DNA of 12,607 nt, from the NCBI GenBank assembly GCA_025963815.1, contig JAOQAA010000575.1, positions 1-12,607 of the forward strand, given 5' to 3'. Positions within the stretch are counted from its first letter, which is position 1. Every line of letters starts with the position of its first letter. Shown here piece by piece: positions 1-6,085 of this stretch. A model generated the notes under the pieces. The model had not been told where the DNA came from and ran no database searches. It saw nothing but the letters and a program-made list of their open reading frames with translations. The DNA comes from Capsulimonas sp. (lineage in GTDB: Bacteria > Armatimonadota > Armatimonadia > Armatimonadales > Capsulimonadaceae). The position numbers and the translations under genes are program-made.

Positions 1-2710
1 GACCGCGCTCGAGATCGCGCAGCTGGGCCTCTCCCTCTTCTTCGCCCATGGCGGTCTTGAGGGCCTCTTCCTTGTCCACATACGCCTGCTCGGCGGCGGC
101 GGCCAGGAAGTCCTGAAGCTGGTCGTATCCCTTGTCGTTGAAGTCCTCGCGGTCGGCGTACTCGTCCAGCGGGAAGATCGTGTTGAGATGCGTGAACAGG
201 CCGTCCAAATCCCACTCTTCCTTCGGAGTCGACGCGGCGGCGTAGAGGTCCACATTCTGACTGACGTTCTCGAGCAGGAAGCCCAGGATCGTGTCGCGCA
301 GGCTGGCGCCCTGCATGATCCGGCGGCGCTCGCCGTAGATCTTTTCGCGCTGGACGTTCATGACGTCGTCGTAATCCAGCGTGTGCTTGCGCTGATCGAA
401 GTAGTGCTGTTCGACCTTTTTCTGCGCGCGCTCGATCATCGCCGACAGCAGACGCGCGTCGATTGCCTGATCTTCCGCCCAGCCGGAGAGCATCGGCGAG
501 TTGGCCTTGTCGCCAAACAAGCGCCACAATTCGTCTTCCAGGGACACAAAGAAGCGGGACGCGCCCGGATCACCCTGGCGACCGGCGCGGCCTCGGAGTT
601 GGTTGTCGATTCGGCGCGACTCATGCCGCTCACTGCCGACGATGTAGAGGCCGCCCAGACGGCGCACTTCATCGGCTTCGGCTTGGTGCTCGACGCTGCC
701 GCGCTCGCCCACCGGGGTCAGACCGACCACCGACGGACCGCCGCGGCGGTACTCGTAGTCGTCGCCGTCCTCTTCGTCATCCGGAACGATCGAGCCGCCG
801 AGCAGGATGTCGACGCCGCGTCCGGCCATGTTGGTGGCGATGGTGACGGCGCCCTTGCGTCCCGCCTCGGAGATCATCTTCGCTTCCTTTTCGTGCGACT
901 TCGCGTTCAGGATGTTGTGCGGAATGCCCTGCGTCAGCGAGGACTCCAGCACAGGCTTGAACTCGTCCGCAACTCCAAGGATCTTTGCGAGAGCCGTAAG
1001 GTTCGCCGGATCGGTCGCGCTCGCCGGAATGCCGAAGTGCTTGATCGGCTCGGAGAGCTTGCCGGGCGTCAGCGTCGTCAGCTTCTGGTTGAGGAGCGCG
1101 CTGTACTCAGCGTACTTTTCCTTGTCGATCTTGTTGTTTTCCAGCTTGTCGCGGAGAATATCCACAAGGGCCAGCATGCTCAGGCGGTCGTAGCGCAGGC
1201 GCTCCGACACGCGCTCGGACATCTCAACCGATCGGGTTCCCACGAGGACGGGCTGATGCCGCGCATGGATCGTGAGGATCTCCCGGGCGATGCCGCGGAT
1301 CTTGGCCTCTTCCGATTTGTAAATGATGTCCGCGTTATCCTTGCGAACCATCGGCTTGTTGGTCGGGACGGAAACGACGTCCAGGGCGTAGATCTTGCGG
1401 AACTCGTCTTCTTCCGTCTTGGCGGTACCGGTCATGCCGCCCAGCTTGGGATAAAGGCGGAACAGGTTCTGGAAGGTGATCGTGGCGAGGGTTCGGTTCT
1501 CGTTCTCGATCTTGACGCCTTCCTTGGCCTCAACGGCTTGGTGCAGACCGTCGCTCCAGCGGCGGCCGAACATGAGGCGTCCGGTGAACTCGTCGATGAT
1601 GACGACCTCGCGCTTGCCCTTTTCGTTGTCCTTCACAAGGTAGTCGATGTCCCGCTTGTAAACAGCATGGGCCTTGAGCGACGCGTTAGCGTGCATCATC
1701 AAGGTATGGTTTTCCGAGTCGGAAAGGTTCTTGACGGCCAGCGCAAGCTCCACCCGGCGCAGGCCGTCGTCGGTGAAGACTGCGGACTTATGCTTCTCTT
1801 CCACAGTAAAGTCACGCTCGGTCTTCAGCATGCGGATGATGCGGTCCATCTTCACATAAAGGTCCGAGGACGCCTCGGCCTGTCCCGAGATAATCAGCGG
1901 GGTGCGCGCTTCGTCGATCAGGATCGAGTCGACTTCGTCGACGATCGCGAACATCAGCTCCGGCTGGTTCAGCTCCTGGGCGGGACCGGCCAGGTTATCG
2001 CGCAGGTAGTCGAAGCCATATTCGTTGTTGGTGCCGTAAGTAATGTCGCAGAGATACGCTTCGCGACGGGACGCGGCAGGACGCGCGTAATCGTAGCGAG
2101 GATCGTTATGCCGATACTCAGGATCGTAAATATACGTGCCGCCGACATCGCCCGTCTCCGGGCTCTGTCCCTGGATGATGCCGACCGTCAGCCCCAGTGA
2201 ATGGTAGAGCGGTCCCATCGCCACGGCGCCGACTTTGCTCAGATAGTCGTTCGTGGTGATCAGGTGCACGCCGTGCTTGGTCAGCGCGTTCAGGTAAATC
2301 GCGAGGGTAGCCGTAAGGGTCTTGCCTTCACCGGTCTTCATCTCGGCGATGCGGCCGTCATGAAGAACCATGGCGCCGATCAGCTGCACATCGAACGGAC
2401 GCATCTTCAGGCTGCGGTGGGCGGCTTCGCGGCAGACGGCGAAGGCTTCGGGCAGCAGCGGGTCGAGCGCCAGATCGCCAATGGCGCGCTTCTCGACACG
2501 GTCCAGTTCTTCCCAAGTCTTATCGCGCTTCTTACATTCGGCGTCGAAGATCTTCTGGATCTTCTCCTGGAACTCAGTAGTCTTGGCGCGAAGGTCCTCA
2601 TCGGAGAGCTTCTGGATCTGCGGCTCCATGGCGTTGATCTTATCGACAACCTTGCGGTACTTATCGACATCGCGTTCATTGGTATCGAAAAACTTGCGTA
2701 AAAACTGCAT
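1..2710 (-). CDS. secA: Preprotein translocase ATPase SecA (3' end outside window)
   Basis: SecA is the cytosolic/peripheral-membrane ATPase that pushes unfolded preproteins through SecYEG. The first 903 codons are visible. Walker A MKTGEGKT is at residues 124-131, the DEVDS box at 258-262 is followed by ILIDEARTPLIISG, DITYGTNNEYGFDYLRDN begins at 222, NMAGRG is around 627-632, and LRGRAGRQGDPG at 705-716 is motif VI. The visible part ends at QLRDLERG in the helical scaffold/wing region, so the C-terminal tail is missing. Start ATG at 2710 is supported by GAAAGGG seven bases upstream. Two insertions relative to E. coli SecA are evident: about 26 residues around 181-215, and about 80 residues between L505 and G595 in the second nucleotide-binding fold. 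The complete protein probably exceeds 1000 residues (inference). It lies 126 nt after a possible leader ORF and downstream of a strong promoter. Confidence 0.98.
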   Translation of the reverse strand, partial: MQFLRKFFDTNERDVDKYRKVVDKINAMEPQIQKLSDEDLRAKTTEFQEKIQKIFDAECKKRDKTWEELDRVEKRAIGDLALDPLLPEAFAVCREAAHRSLKMRPFDVQLIGAMVLHDGRIAEMKTGEGKTLTATLAIYLNALTKHGVHLITTNDYLSKVGAVAMGPLYHSLGLTVGIIQGQSPETGDVGGTYIYDPEYRHNDPRYDYARPAASRREAYLCDITYGTNNEYGFDYLRDNLAGPAQELNQPELMFAIVDEVDSILIDEARTPLIISGQAEASSDLYVKMDRIIRMLKTERDFTVEEKHKSAVFTDDGLRRVELALAVKNLSDSENHTLMMHANASLKAHAVYKRDIDYLVKDNEKGKREVVIIDEFTGRLMFGRRWSDGLHQAVEAKEGVKIENENRTLATITFQNLFRLYPKLGGMTGTAKTEEDEFRKIYALDVVSVPTNKPMVRKDNADIIYKSEEAKIRGIAREILTIHARHQPVLVGTRSVEMSERVSERLRYDRLSMLALVDILRDKLENNKIDKEKYAEYSALLNQKLTTLTPGKLSEPIKHFGIPASATDPANLTALAKILGVADEFKPVLESSLTQGIPHNILNAKSHEKEAKMISEAGRKGAVTIATNMAGRGVDILLGGSIVPDDEEDGDDYEYRRGGPSVVGLTPVGERGSVEHQAEADEVRRLGGLYIVGSERHESRRIDNQLRGRAGRQGDPGASRFFVSLEDELWRLFGDKANSPMLSGWAEDQAIDARLLSAMIERAQKKVEQHYFDQRKHTLDYDDVMNVQREKIYGERRRIMQGASLRDTILGFLLENVSQNVDLYAAASTPKEEWDLDGLFTHLNTIFPLDEYADREDFNDKGYDQLQDFLAAAAEQAYVDKEEALKTAMGEEEGEAQLRDLERG

Positions 2711-2740
2711 GGTCAAATCCCTTTCGGACAGGCGGACGCA

Positions 2741-2763
2741 CGCCCGCGCATCCCTGGCGGGCG
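2741..2763 (-). repeat. GC-rich inverted repeat just upstream of the secA ribosome binding site
   Basis: Perfect 7-bp arms (CGCCCGC and GCGGGCG, 2741-2747 and 2757-2763) are separated by 9 nt. In secA mRNA this would form a stable hairpin about 20 nt before the Shine-Dalgarno sequence. There is no U-tract, so it is not a terminator. A role in secA translation control is possible but is inference. Confidence 0.4.
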
Positions 2764-2833
2764 GAGTCATAATCGTAAAGACAAGATCGAATATGATGGG
2801 TAATCGGTGAAAATGGCGAGAAAATCAGCCCCT

Positions 2834-2847
2834 GCGCTACGGAGCGC
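2834..2847 (-). other. Small hairpin spanning the stop codon of the possible leader ORF
   Basis: GCGCT and AGCGC arms (5 bp, 4-nt loop) flank and include the TAG at 2839-2837. A ribosome at the stop would unfold it. It is short enough to be chance and is recorded because of its position in the secA leader. Confidence 0.2.
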
Positions 2848-3166
2848 GGGCCGCGTGGGGGAAGGAAATGGAGCGCGTGACGGAGCAGACGGACCCGGCC
2901 AGAGCGGCGAGTGTCTGCATGCAGACGGGAAGCGAACGCGACAATGGCGAGGCGATACGGCTTCGTTTGCTGCTGCGCGCGACTGTATAATGGCGTCCAT
3001 CCCGATGCATCTGCATCGGCTGCGACAGACACACGACTTGCCCCACATTCCCTGTAAGCGCCTGCACCAGAAAGGGCTGCGCGGAGGGCGTGATCAGGAG
3101 CCAGATGGCCAGTCCCGGCGCCATCGTGAGCAAAATCTGGAGTTGAACAAGCGTTTGCTGGAACAT
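2837..3166 (-). CDS. Possible secA leader ORF: hydrophobic N-terminus, C-terminal Arg-Ala-Pro before the stop
   Basis: I recognise no family. From ATG 3166 the ORF encodes 109 residues. Residues about 6-27 (LVQLQILL, then GLAIWLLIT) form one hydrophobic segment, as in a signal anchor. The last residues are FPHAARAP, and the stop is TAG. There is no Shine-Dalgarno sequence, but the A of this ATG falls 7 nt after the -10 box of the promoter at 3173-3201, so the message would be leaderless. By hand count the first 49 codons have a coding-like pattern (about 76% GC at position 3, 37% at position 2). Codons 50-109 do not (about 73% and 63%), so the second half may be spurious or frameshifted. A stalled ribosome at the stop would sit over the small hairpin 2834-2847. 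Alternatives are a decayed membrane-protein gene fragment or an untranslated leader. Confidence 0.3.
   Translation of the reverse strand: MFQQTLVQLQILLTMAPGLAIWLLITPSAQPFLVQALTGNVGQVVCLSQPMQMHRDGRHYTVARSSKRSRIASPLSRSLPVCMQTLAALAGSVCSVTRSISFPHAARAP
2913..2926. repeat. 14-bp perfect palindrome in the secA leader
   Basis: GTCTGCATGCAGAC is fully self-complementary and shares a TGCA-rich core with the inverted repeat at 3002-3019. It could be a protein-binding site or a leader structure. No regulator can be named from the sequence. Confidence 0.35.
3002..3019. repeat. 18-bp inverted repeat in the secA leader
   Basis: CCGATGCA, a 2-nt spacer, then TGCATCGG: perfect 8-bp arms. As DNA it looks like an operator for a dimeric regulator. 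As RNA it can fold as a 6-bp stem with a 6-nt loop. It lies about 150 nt downstream of the promoter at 3173-3201, which is far for a repressor operator and favours an RNA structure or chance. Confidence 0.4.
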
Positions 3167-3172
3167 CAAATT

Positions 3173-3201
3173 AGTATATCATACGGTTCGAGGGAAGTCA
3201 A
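3173..3201 (-). promoter_or_regulatory. Near-consensus sigma-70 promoter with extended -10, reading toward secA
   Basis: On the minus strand: -35 TTGACT (3201-3196), 17-bp spacer, -10 TATACT (3178-3173) with an upstream TG (extended -10). Each hexamer differs from consensus at one base. The predicted start is near 3166, giving secA a leader of about 455 nt. The -35 box contains the TGA stop of the preceding small gene, so the promoter is packed directly against the end of the fab cluster. No terminator separates the two, so read-through from fabF into secA also remains possible. Confidence 0.7.
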
Positions 3202-3659
3202 AAAGTTCCGCTCGCCGGCAAATGGCCGCCATGTCTGGTCGTTTCGATCACGAGCAGCCCGGTATGAGGCTTTCGCAGGTCTTCATCGAACTTTTTGGAA
3301 GGAGCCTGGTCGGTAAACCACGCCAGATAAGTCTTCCACCCATTCGCGGGGACATCGGTGACGGCAAAAGAGATATCGAATGCGATCTGCTCGCGGTCCA
3401 GCCGGCCACGCTCGTCCTCGTCCCGCTGAACGGGGCTGACCCAGCTTGGGACAGTCTGGCCGTCCAATTGCGTCACCGCGATCGGCGGCAATTCCGCGCC
3501 GCGCTTCCAGGACATCTGGGCGTGATAGACTGCGTTTCCGCTCAGCGCTTCGTCCGTCGCATTGAAAACGACGAGCGCTCGGGAAGTCTCGGGCGCATCC
3601 AATCCCGTGTCGATGTTCTCCGCCGTTTGGCGAAGAACATCAAGGCCCTTGGGAGACAT
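3198..3659 (-). CDS. Small protein resembling the C-terminal beta-domain of GH38 alpha-mannosidases
   Basis: 153 residues from ATG 3659; CAGGGA six bases upstream, inside the last codons of fabF, makes a good ribosome binding site and implies translational coupling. The protein starts LDVLRQTAENIDT, then ALVVFNATDEALSG, later DGQTVPSWV, and FAVTDVPANGWKTYLAW. That succession (helix, LVVFN strand, GxxVPxW, VPxxGxxTY) is what I know from the beta-sandwich region following the catalytic domain of GH38 enzymes. There is no room for the catalytic domain: upstream is fabF, in the same frame, and the ORF ends after HGGHLPASGTF. It therefore cannot be a working mannosidase. It is either a stand-alone beta-domain protein or a remnant. 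Codon use looks normal throughout and no internal stop is present. The family assignment is from memory of motifs. Confidence 0.6.
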   Translation of the reverse strand: MSPKGLDVLRQTAENIDTGLDAPETSRALVVFNATDEALSGNAVYHAQMSWKRGAELPPIAVTQLDGQTVPSWVSPVQRDEDERGRLDREQIAFDISFAVTDVPANGWKTYLAWFTDQAPSKKFDEDLRKPHTGLLVIETTRHGGHLPASGTF

Positions 3660-3662
3660 CAA

Positions 3663-4910
3663 TTATCCCTGCCAGCGGCGCATGACGATGGTGGCGTTGT
3701 GGCCGCCGAACCCAAACGAGTTCGACATCGCGACTTCCACCTGCTGCTCGCGCGCTTTGTTCGGAACGAAGTCCAGGTCGCAGCCTTCGTCGGGTGTCTC
3801 TAAGTTCATCGTCGGCGGCAGAATTCCATGATGCAGGGCAAGCACCGTGGCGATCGCTTCGATGGCGCCGGCCGCGCCGAGCAAGTGCCCCGTCATCGAC
3901 TTGGTGGACGAGACGGCCAGCTTGTAGGCGTGCTCACCGAAGATCGTTTTGATGCCTTTGACTTCCAGTACATCACCCACCGGGGTGCTGGTGCCATGCG
4001 CGTTGATATAGCCAACTTCGTCAGGCGACACTTTGGATCGCTTCAGCGCCGCCGCCATCGCACGCGCGCCGCCGGCGCCTTCCGGAGCGGGGTTCACCAT
4101 GTCATAAGCATCGTTGCTCATACCATAGCCAAGAAGCTCGCCGTAAATGCGCGCTCCCCGCGCCAGAGCTGTTTCCAATTCTTCCATGACGATGATGCCG
4201 CAGCCTTCACCCAAGACAAAGCCGTCGCGACCCACATCAAACGGGCGAGAGGCATGCGCGGGATCGTCGTTGCGGCGCGACATGGCGCGCATGTTGGAAA
4301 AACCGGCCATGGAGATTGGCGTGACCGCCGCTTCGCTGCCGCCGGCGATGGCGCCGTCGGCGTCGCCGCGCAGGATCACTTCATAGGCGTCGCCAATGGA
4401 GTTGGTGGAGGTGGCGCAGGCGGTCACGGCGGTTTCGCTCGGCCCTTGCAAGCCCAGCGAGCGCGCGACCTGGCCGGTCGCCATGTTCGCGATCATCATT
4501 GGGATGAAGAACGGGCTGACTCGGCCCATGCCGCCTTCCATCATCCGGCGATGCTGATCTTCCAGCGTCGCGATCCCGCCGATGCCGCTGCCGATAAACG
4601 TGCCATAGCGCTCACGATTTGAGTCGTCAATCGTGAGGCCCGAATCCTTGAACGCCATATGCGACGCCGCCATGGCGAACTGGGCGAAGCGGTCCATGCG
4701 CTTCGCTTCCTTGCGATCGATATAGTCTTCGGCTACGAACCCCTTGACCTGCGCGGCGATGCGCGTGGCGATGTCGGAGCAGTCGAAGCCGTCCACCAGA
4801 GCCACGCCGCTGCGGCCCCCGATCAAGCCGGTCCAATATTCGTCGACACCGATCCCCAGAGGAGTGATCGCTCCCAGACCGGTTATGACGACGCGTCTTT
4901 CGTTACCCAT
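3663..4910 (-). CDS. fabF: Beta-ketoacyl-ACP synthase II (FabF/KAS II)
   Basis: Elongating condensing enzyme of type II fatty acid synthesis: it joins malonyl-ACP to a growing acyl-ACP in the cytosol. 415 residues, normal for FabF. The Cys-His-His triad is visible as C165 (AVTACATSTNSIG), H305 (INAHGTSTP) and H342 (KSMTGHLLGAAG), with the conserved Lys337 and the C-terminal SFGFGGHN loop. TACATSTN differs slightly from the commoner TACATGTH around the nucleophile. I chose ATG 4910, because GNERRVVITGLG begins the family's N-terminus directly; a TTG six codons upstream would add MGAGWG. A GGGTGGGG-like purine stretch precedes the ATG. An intrinsic terminator lies between acpP and this gene, so expression probably relies on partial read-through. 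Confidence 0.98.
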   Translation of the reverse strand: MGNERRVVITGLGAITPLGIGVDEYWTGLIGGRSGVALVDGFDCSDIATRIAAQVKGFVAEDYIDRKEAKRMDRFAQFAMAASHMAFKDSGLTIDDSNRERYGTFIGSGIGGIATLEDQHRRMMEGGMGRVSPFFIPMMIANMATGQVARSLGLQGPSETAVTACATSTNSIGDAYEVILRGDADGAIAGGSEAAVTPISMAGFSNMRAMSRRNDDPAHASRPFDVGRDGFVLGEGCGIIVMEELETALARGARIYGELLGYGMSNDAYDMVNPAPEGAGGARAMAAALKRSKVSPDEVGYINAHGTSTPVGDVLEVKGIKTIFGEHAYKLAVSSTKSMTGHLLGAAGAIEAIATVLALHHGILPPTMNLETPDEGCDLDFVPNKAREQQVEVAMSNSFGFGGHNATIVMRRWQG

Positions 4911-4951
4911 ACCCCACCCTGCGCCCAATCGGCGCTCTTACTTGACGTGAT

Positions 4952-4986
4952 AAAAACAAAGGTCCGCCCGGTGTAACAGGCGGACC
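4952..4986 (-). terminator. Intrinsic terminator/attenuator between acpP and fabF
   Basis: Perfect 8-bp GC-rich stem GGTCCGCC/GGCGGACC (4986-4979 with 4968-4961), 10-nt loop, followed directly on the minus strand by TTTGTTTTT. It begins 14 nt after the acpP stop codon. It would end most transcripts after acpP and let a fraction continue into fabF, matching the need for far more ACP than FabF (inference). I see no good promoter between it and fabF. Confidence 0.85.
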
Positions 4987-4999
4987 GGACTGCGGGCGA

Positions 5000-5233
5000 T
5001 TACTTGGACTTTTCGTCGATGTAATCGACGGCTTCCTGGACCGTGGTGATCTTCTCGGCGTCTTCATCCGGAATGTTCACGTCGAACTCTTCTTCCAGCC
5101 CCATGACCAGCTCGACTACGTCGAGGGAGTCCGCGCCCAGATCGTCGATAAACGACGCCTGCGGGGTCACTTCGTCCTCAGCCACATCCAGCTGCTCCAC
5201 AACTACCTTCTTCACACGTTCGAACGTTGACAT
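5000..5233 (-). CDS. acpP: Acyl carrier protein
   Basis: Small acidic carrier of fatty acyl chains, activated by attachment of 4'-phosphopantetheine from CoA. 77 residues, the usual length. The attachment serine is S36 in the [11 protein letters not shown] motif, followed by the acidic helix II ([16 protein letters not shown]) that FabD, FabH, FabG, FabF and PlsX recognise. ATG 5233 has a strong AAGGAG eight bases upstream, in keeping with the high ACP output expected. It lies between fabG (81-nt gap) and the terminator at 4986-4952. I find no convincing promoter of its own in the gap. Confidence 0.99.
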   Translation of the reverse strand: MSTFERVKKVVVEQLDVAEDEVTPQASFIDDLGADSLDVVELVMGLEEEFDVNIPDEDAEKITTVQEAVDYIDEKSK

Positions 5234-5314
5234 GCCGTCGTCTCCTTAATAACATTGTTCATGCTGCGCCGCGCGCGGATGCGCTTGGCTCACAGAGTGA
5301 TTGAGTTTGCCGTC

Positions 5315-6085
5315 TTAAATCACCAGCCCGCCATCGACGGTCAGAACCTGACCGGTGATATAGCTTGAAAGGCTGGAGGATAGGAACGACACCGCAGCCG
5401 CGATGTCCTCCGGGGAACCCAGCCGGCCGGCCGGGATTTCTTTGACGATCTTCGCCTTTTGCTCGTCATTGAGCGCGTCGGTCATCGCGGTCTCAATGAA
5501 GCCCGGGGCCACGGCGTTGACCTGGATGTTGCGGGTGGCGACTTCTTTGGCCACCGTCCGCGTGAAACCGATCAAGCCCGCCTTGGAGGCCGAGTAGTTC
5601 GCCTGCCCGGGATTGGCGATCAGACCGATCACCGACGAGATATTGATGATCTTACCCGAACGCTGCTTCATCATGGGACGAAGCGCCGCTTTGGTCATCA
5701 AAAAAGCGCCCTTGAGGTTGATGTCCAGCACCAGGTCCCAGTCCTCTTCGGACATCCGCATGACCAGGCCGTCCTTCGTCACCCCGGCGTTGTTCACTAC
5801 TATATCCAAACTGCCCCAGGTTGTCAAGACCTGCGAGATCAAATTTTCTACTTGCGAGGCGTTCGAGACATCGCACTGCAGAGCGATCGCCTTGCGGCCC
5901 AGCGCTTCGATCTCAGCCGCCACGGTCTCGGCCGCCGCCGGCGACGAGCCGCCGGTTACCGCCACATTGGCGCCCAGCTCCGCCAGGGCCAGCGCGATGG
6001 CGCGGCCGATGCCGCCGCCGCCTTTGCTCATGCCCGTGACGATGGCGTTCTTGCCTTCCAAATTCATTGTGAGCGATGCCGCCAT
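5315..6085 (-). CDS. fabG: 3-oxoacyl-ACP reductase FabG
   Basis: NADPH-dependent short-chain dehydrogenase doing the first reduction of each elongation cycle. 256 residues. Rossmann loop at 17-27, NNAG at 98-101, and catalytic tetrad N123 (DINLKG), S151 (NISSVIG), Y164 and K168 (YSASK); the C-terminus is GQVLTVDGGLVI. The nucleotide-binding loop reads TGMSKGGGGIGRA, three residues longer than the usual TGASRGIGRA. Start ATG 6085 shares its A with the TAA stop of fabD (TAATG), and GGAGAG lies about ten bases upstream, within the end of fabD. An internal ATG at 6067 (MNLEGKNAIVTG) is closer to typical FabG N-termini but has no ribosome binding site. The reading frame stays open far upstream of 6085, but that part overlaps fabD and is not FabG. 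Confidence 0.97.
   Translation of the reverse strand: MAASLTMNLEGKNAIVTGMSKGGGGIGRAIALALAELGANVAVTGGSSPAAAETVAAEIEALGRKAIALQCDVSNASQVENLISQVLTTWGSLDIVVNNAGVTKDGLVMRMSEEDWDLVLDINLKGAFLMTKAALRPMMKQRSGKIINISSVIGLIANPGQANYSASKAGLIGFTRTVAKEVATRNIQVNAVAPGFIETAMTDALNDEQKAKIVKEIPAGRLGSPEDIAAAVSFLSSSLSSYITGQVLTVDGGLVI

Noticed and set aside
188..2701. Very long plus-strand open frames (670 and 166 codons, one stop between them) opposite secA
   Set aside because: They are exactly antisense to clear SecA sequence. The products are Val/Ala/Arg/Asp-rich with no family motifs, as expected from the mirror of GC-rich codon usage.
2986..2991. Perfect TATAAT on the plus strand within the secA leader
   Set aside because: The -35 region at 16-18 bp spacing matches poorly and no gene lies downstream on that strand. 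An antisense RNA cannot be excluded but is unsupported.
2676..3048. Minus-strand frames 3032-2676 and 3048-2767 across the secA leader
   Set aside because: No ribosome binding site and no family-like sequence. One runs into secA in a different frame. The frame starting at 3166 has better context.
2807..3316. Plus-strand 169-codon frame over the secA leader
   Set aside because: Composition is Arg/Gly/His-rich and it runs against all neighbours and across the end of the GH38-like gene. No recognisable motif.
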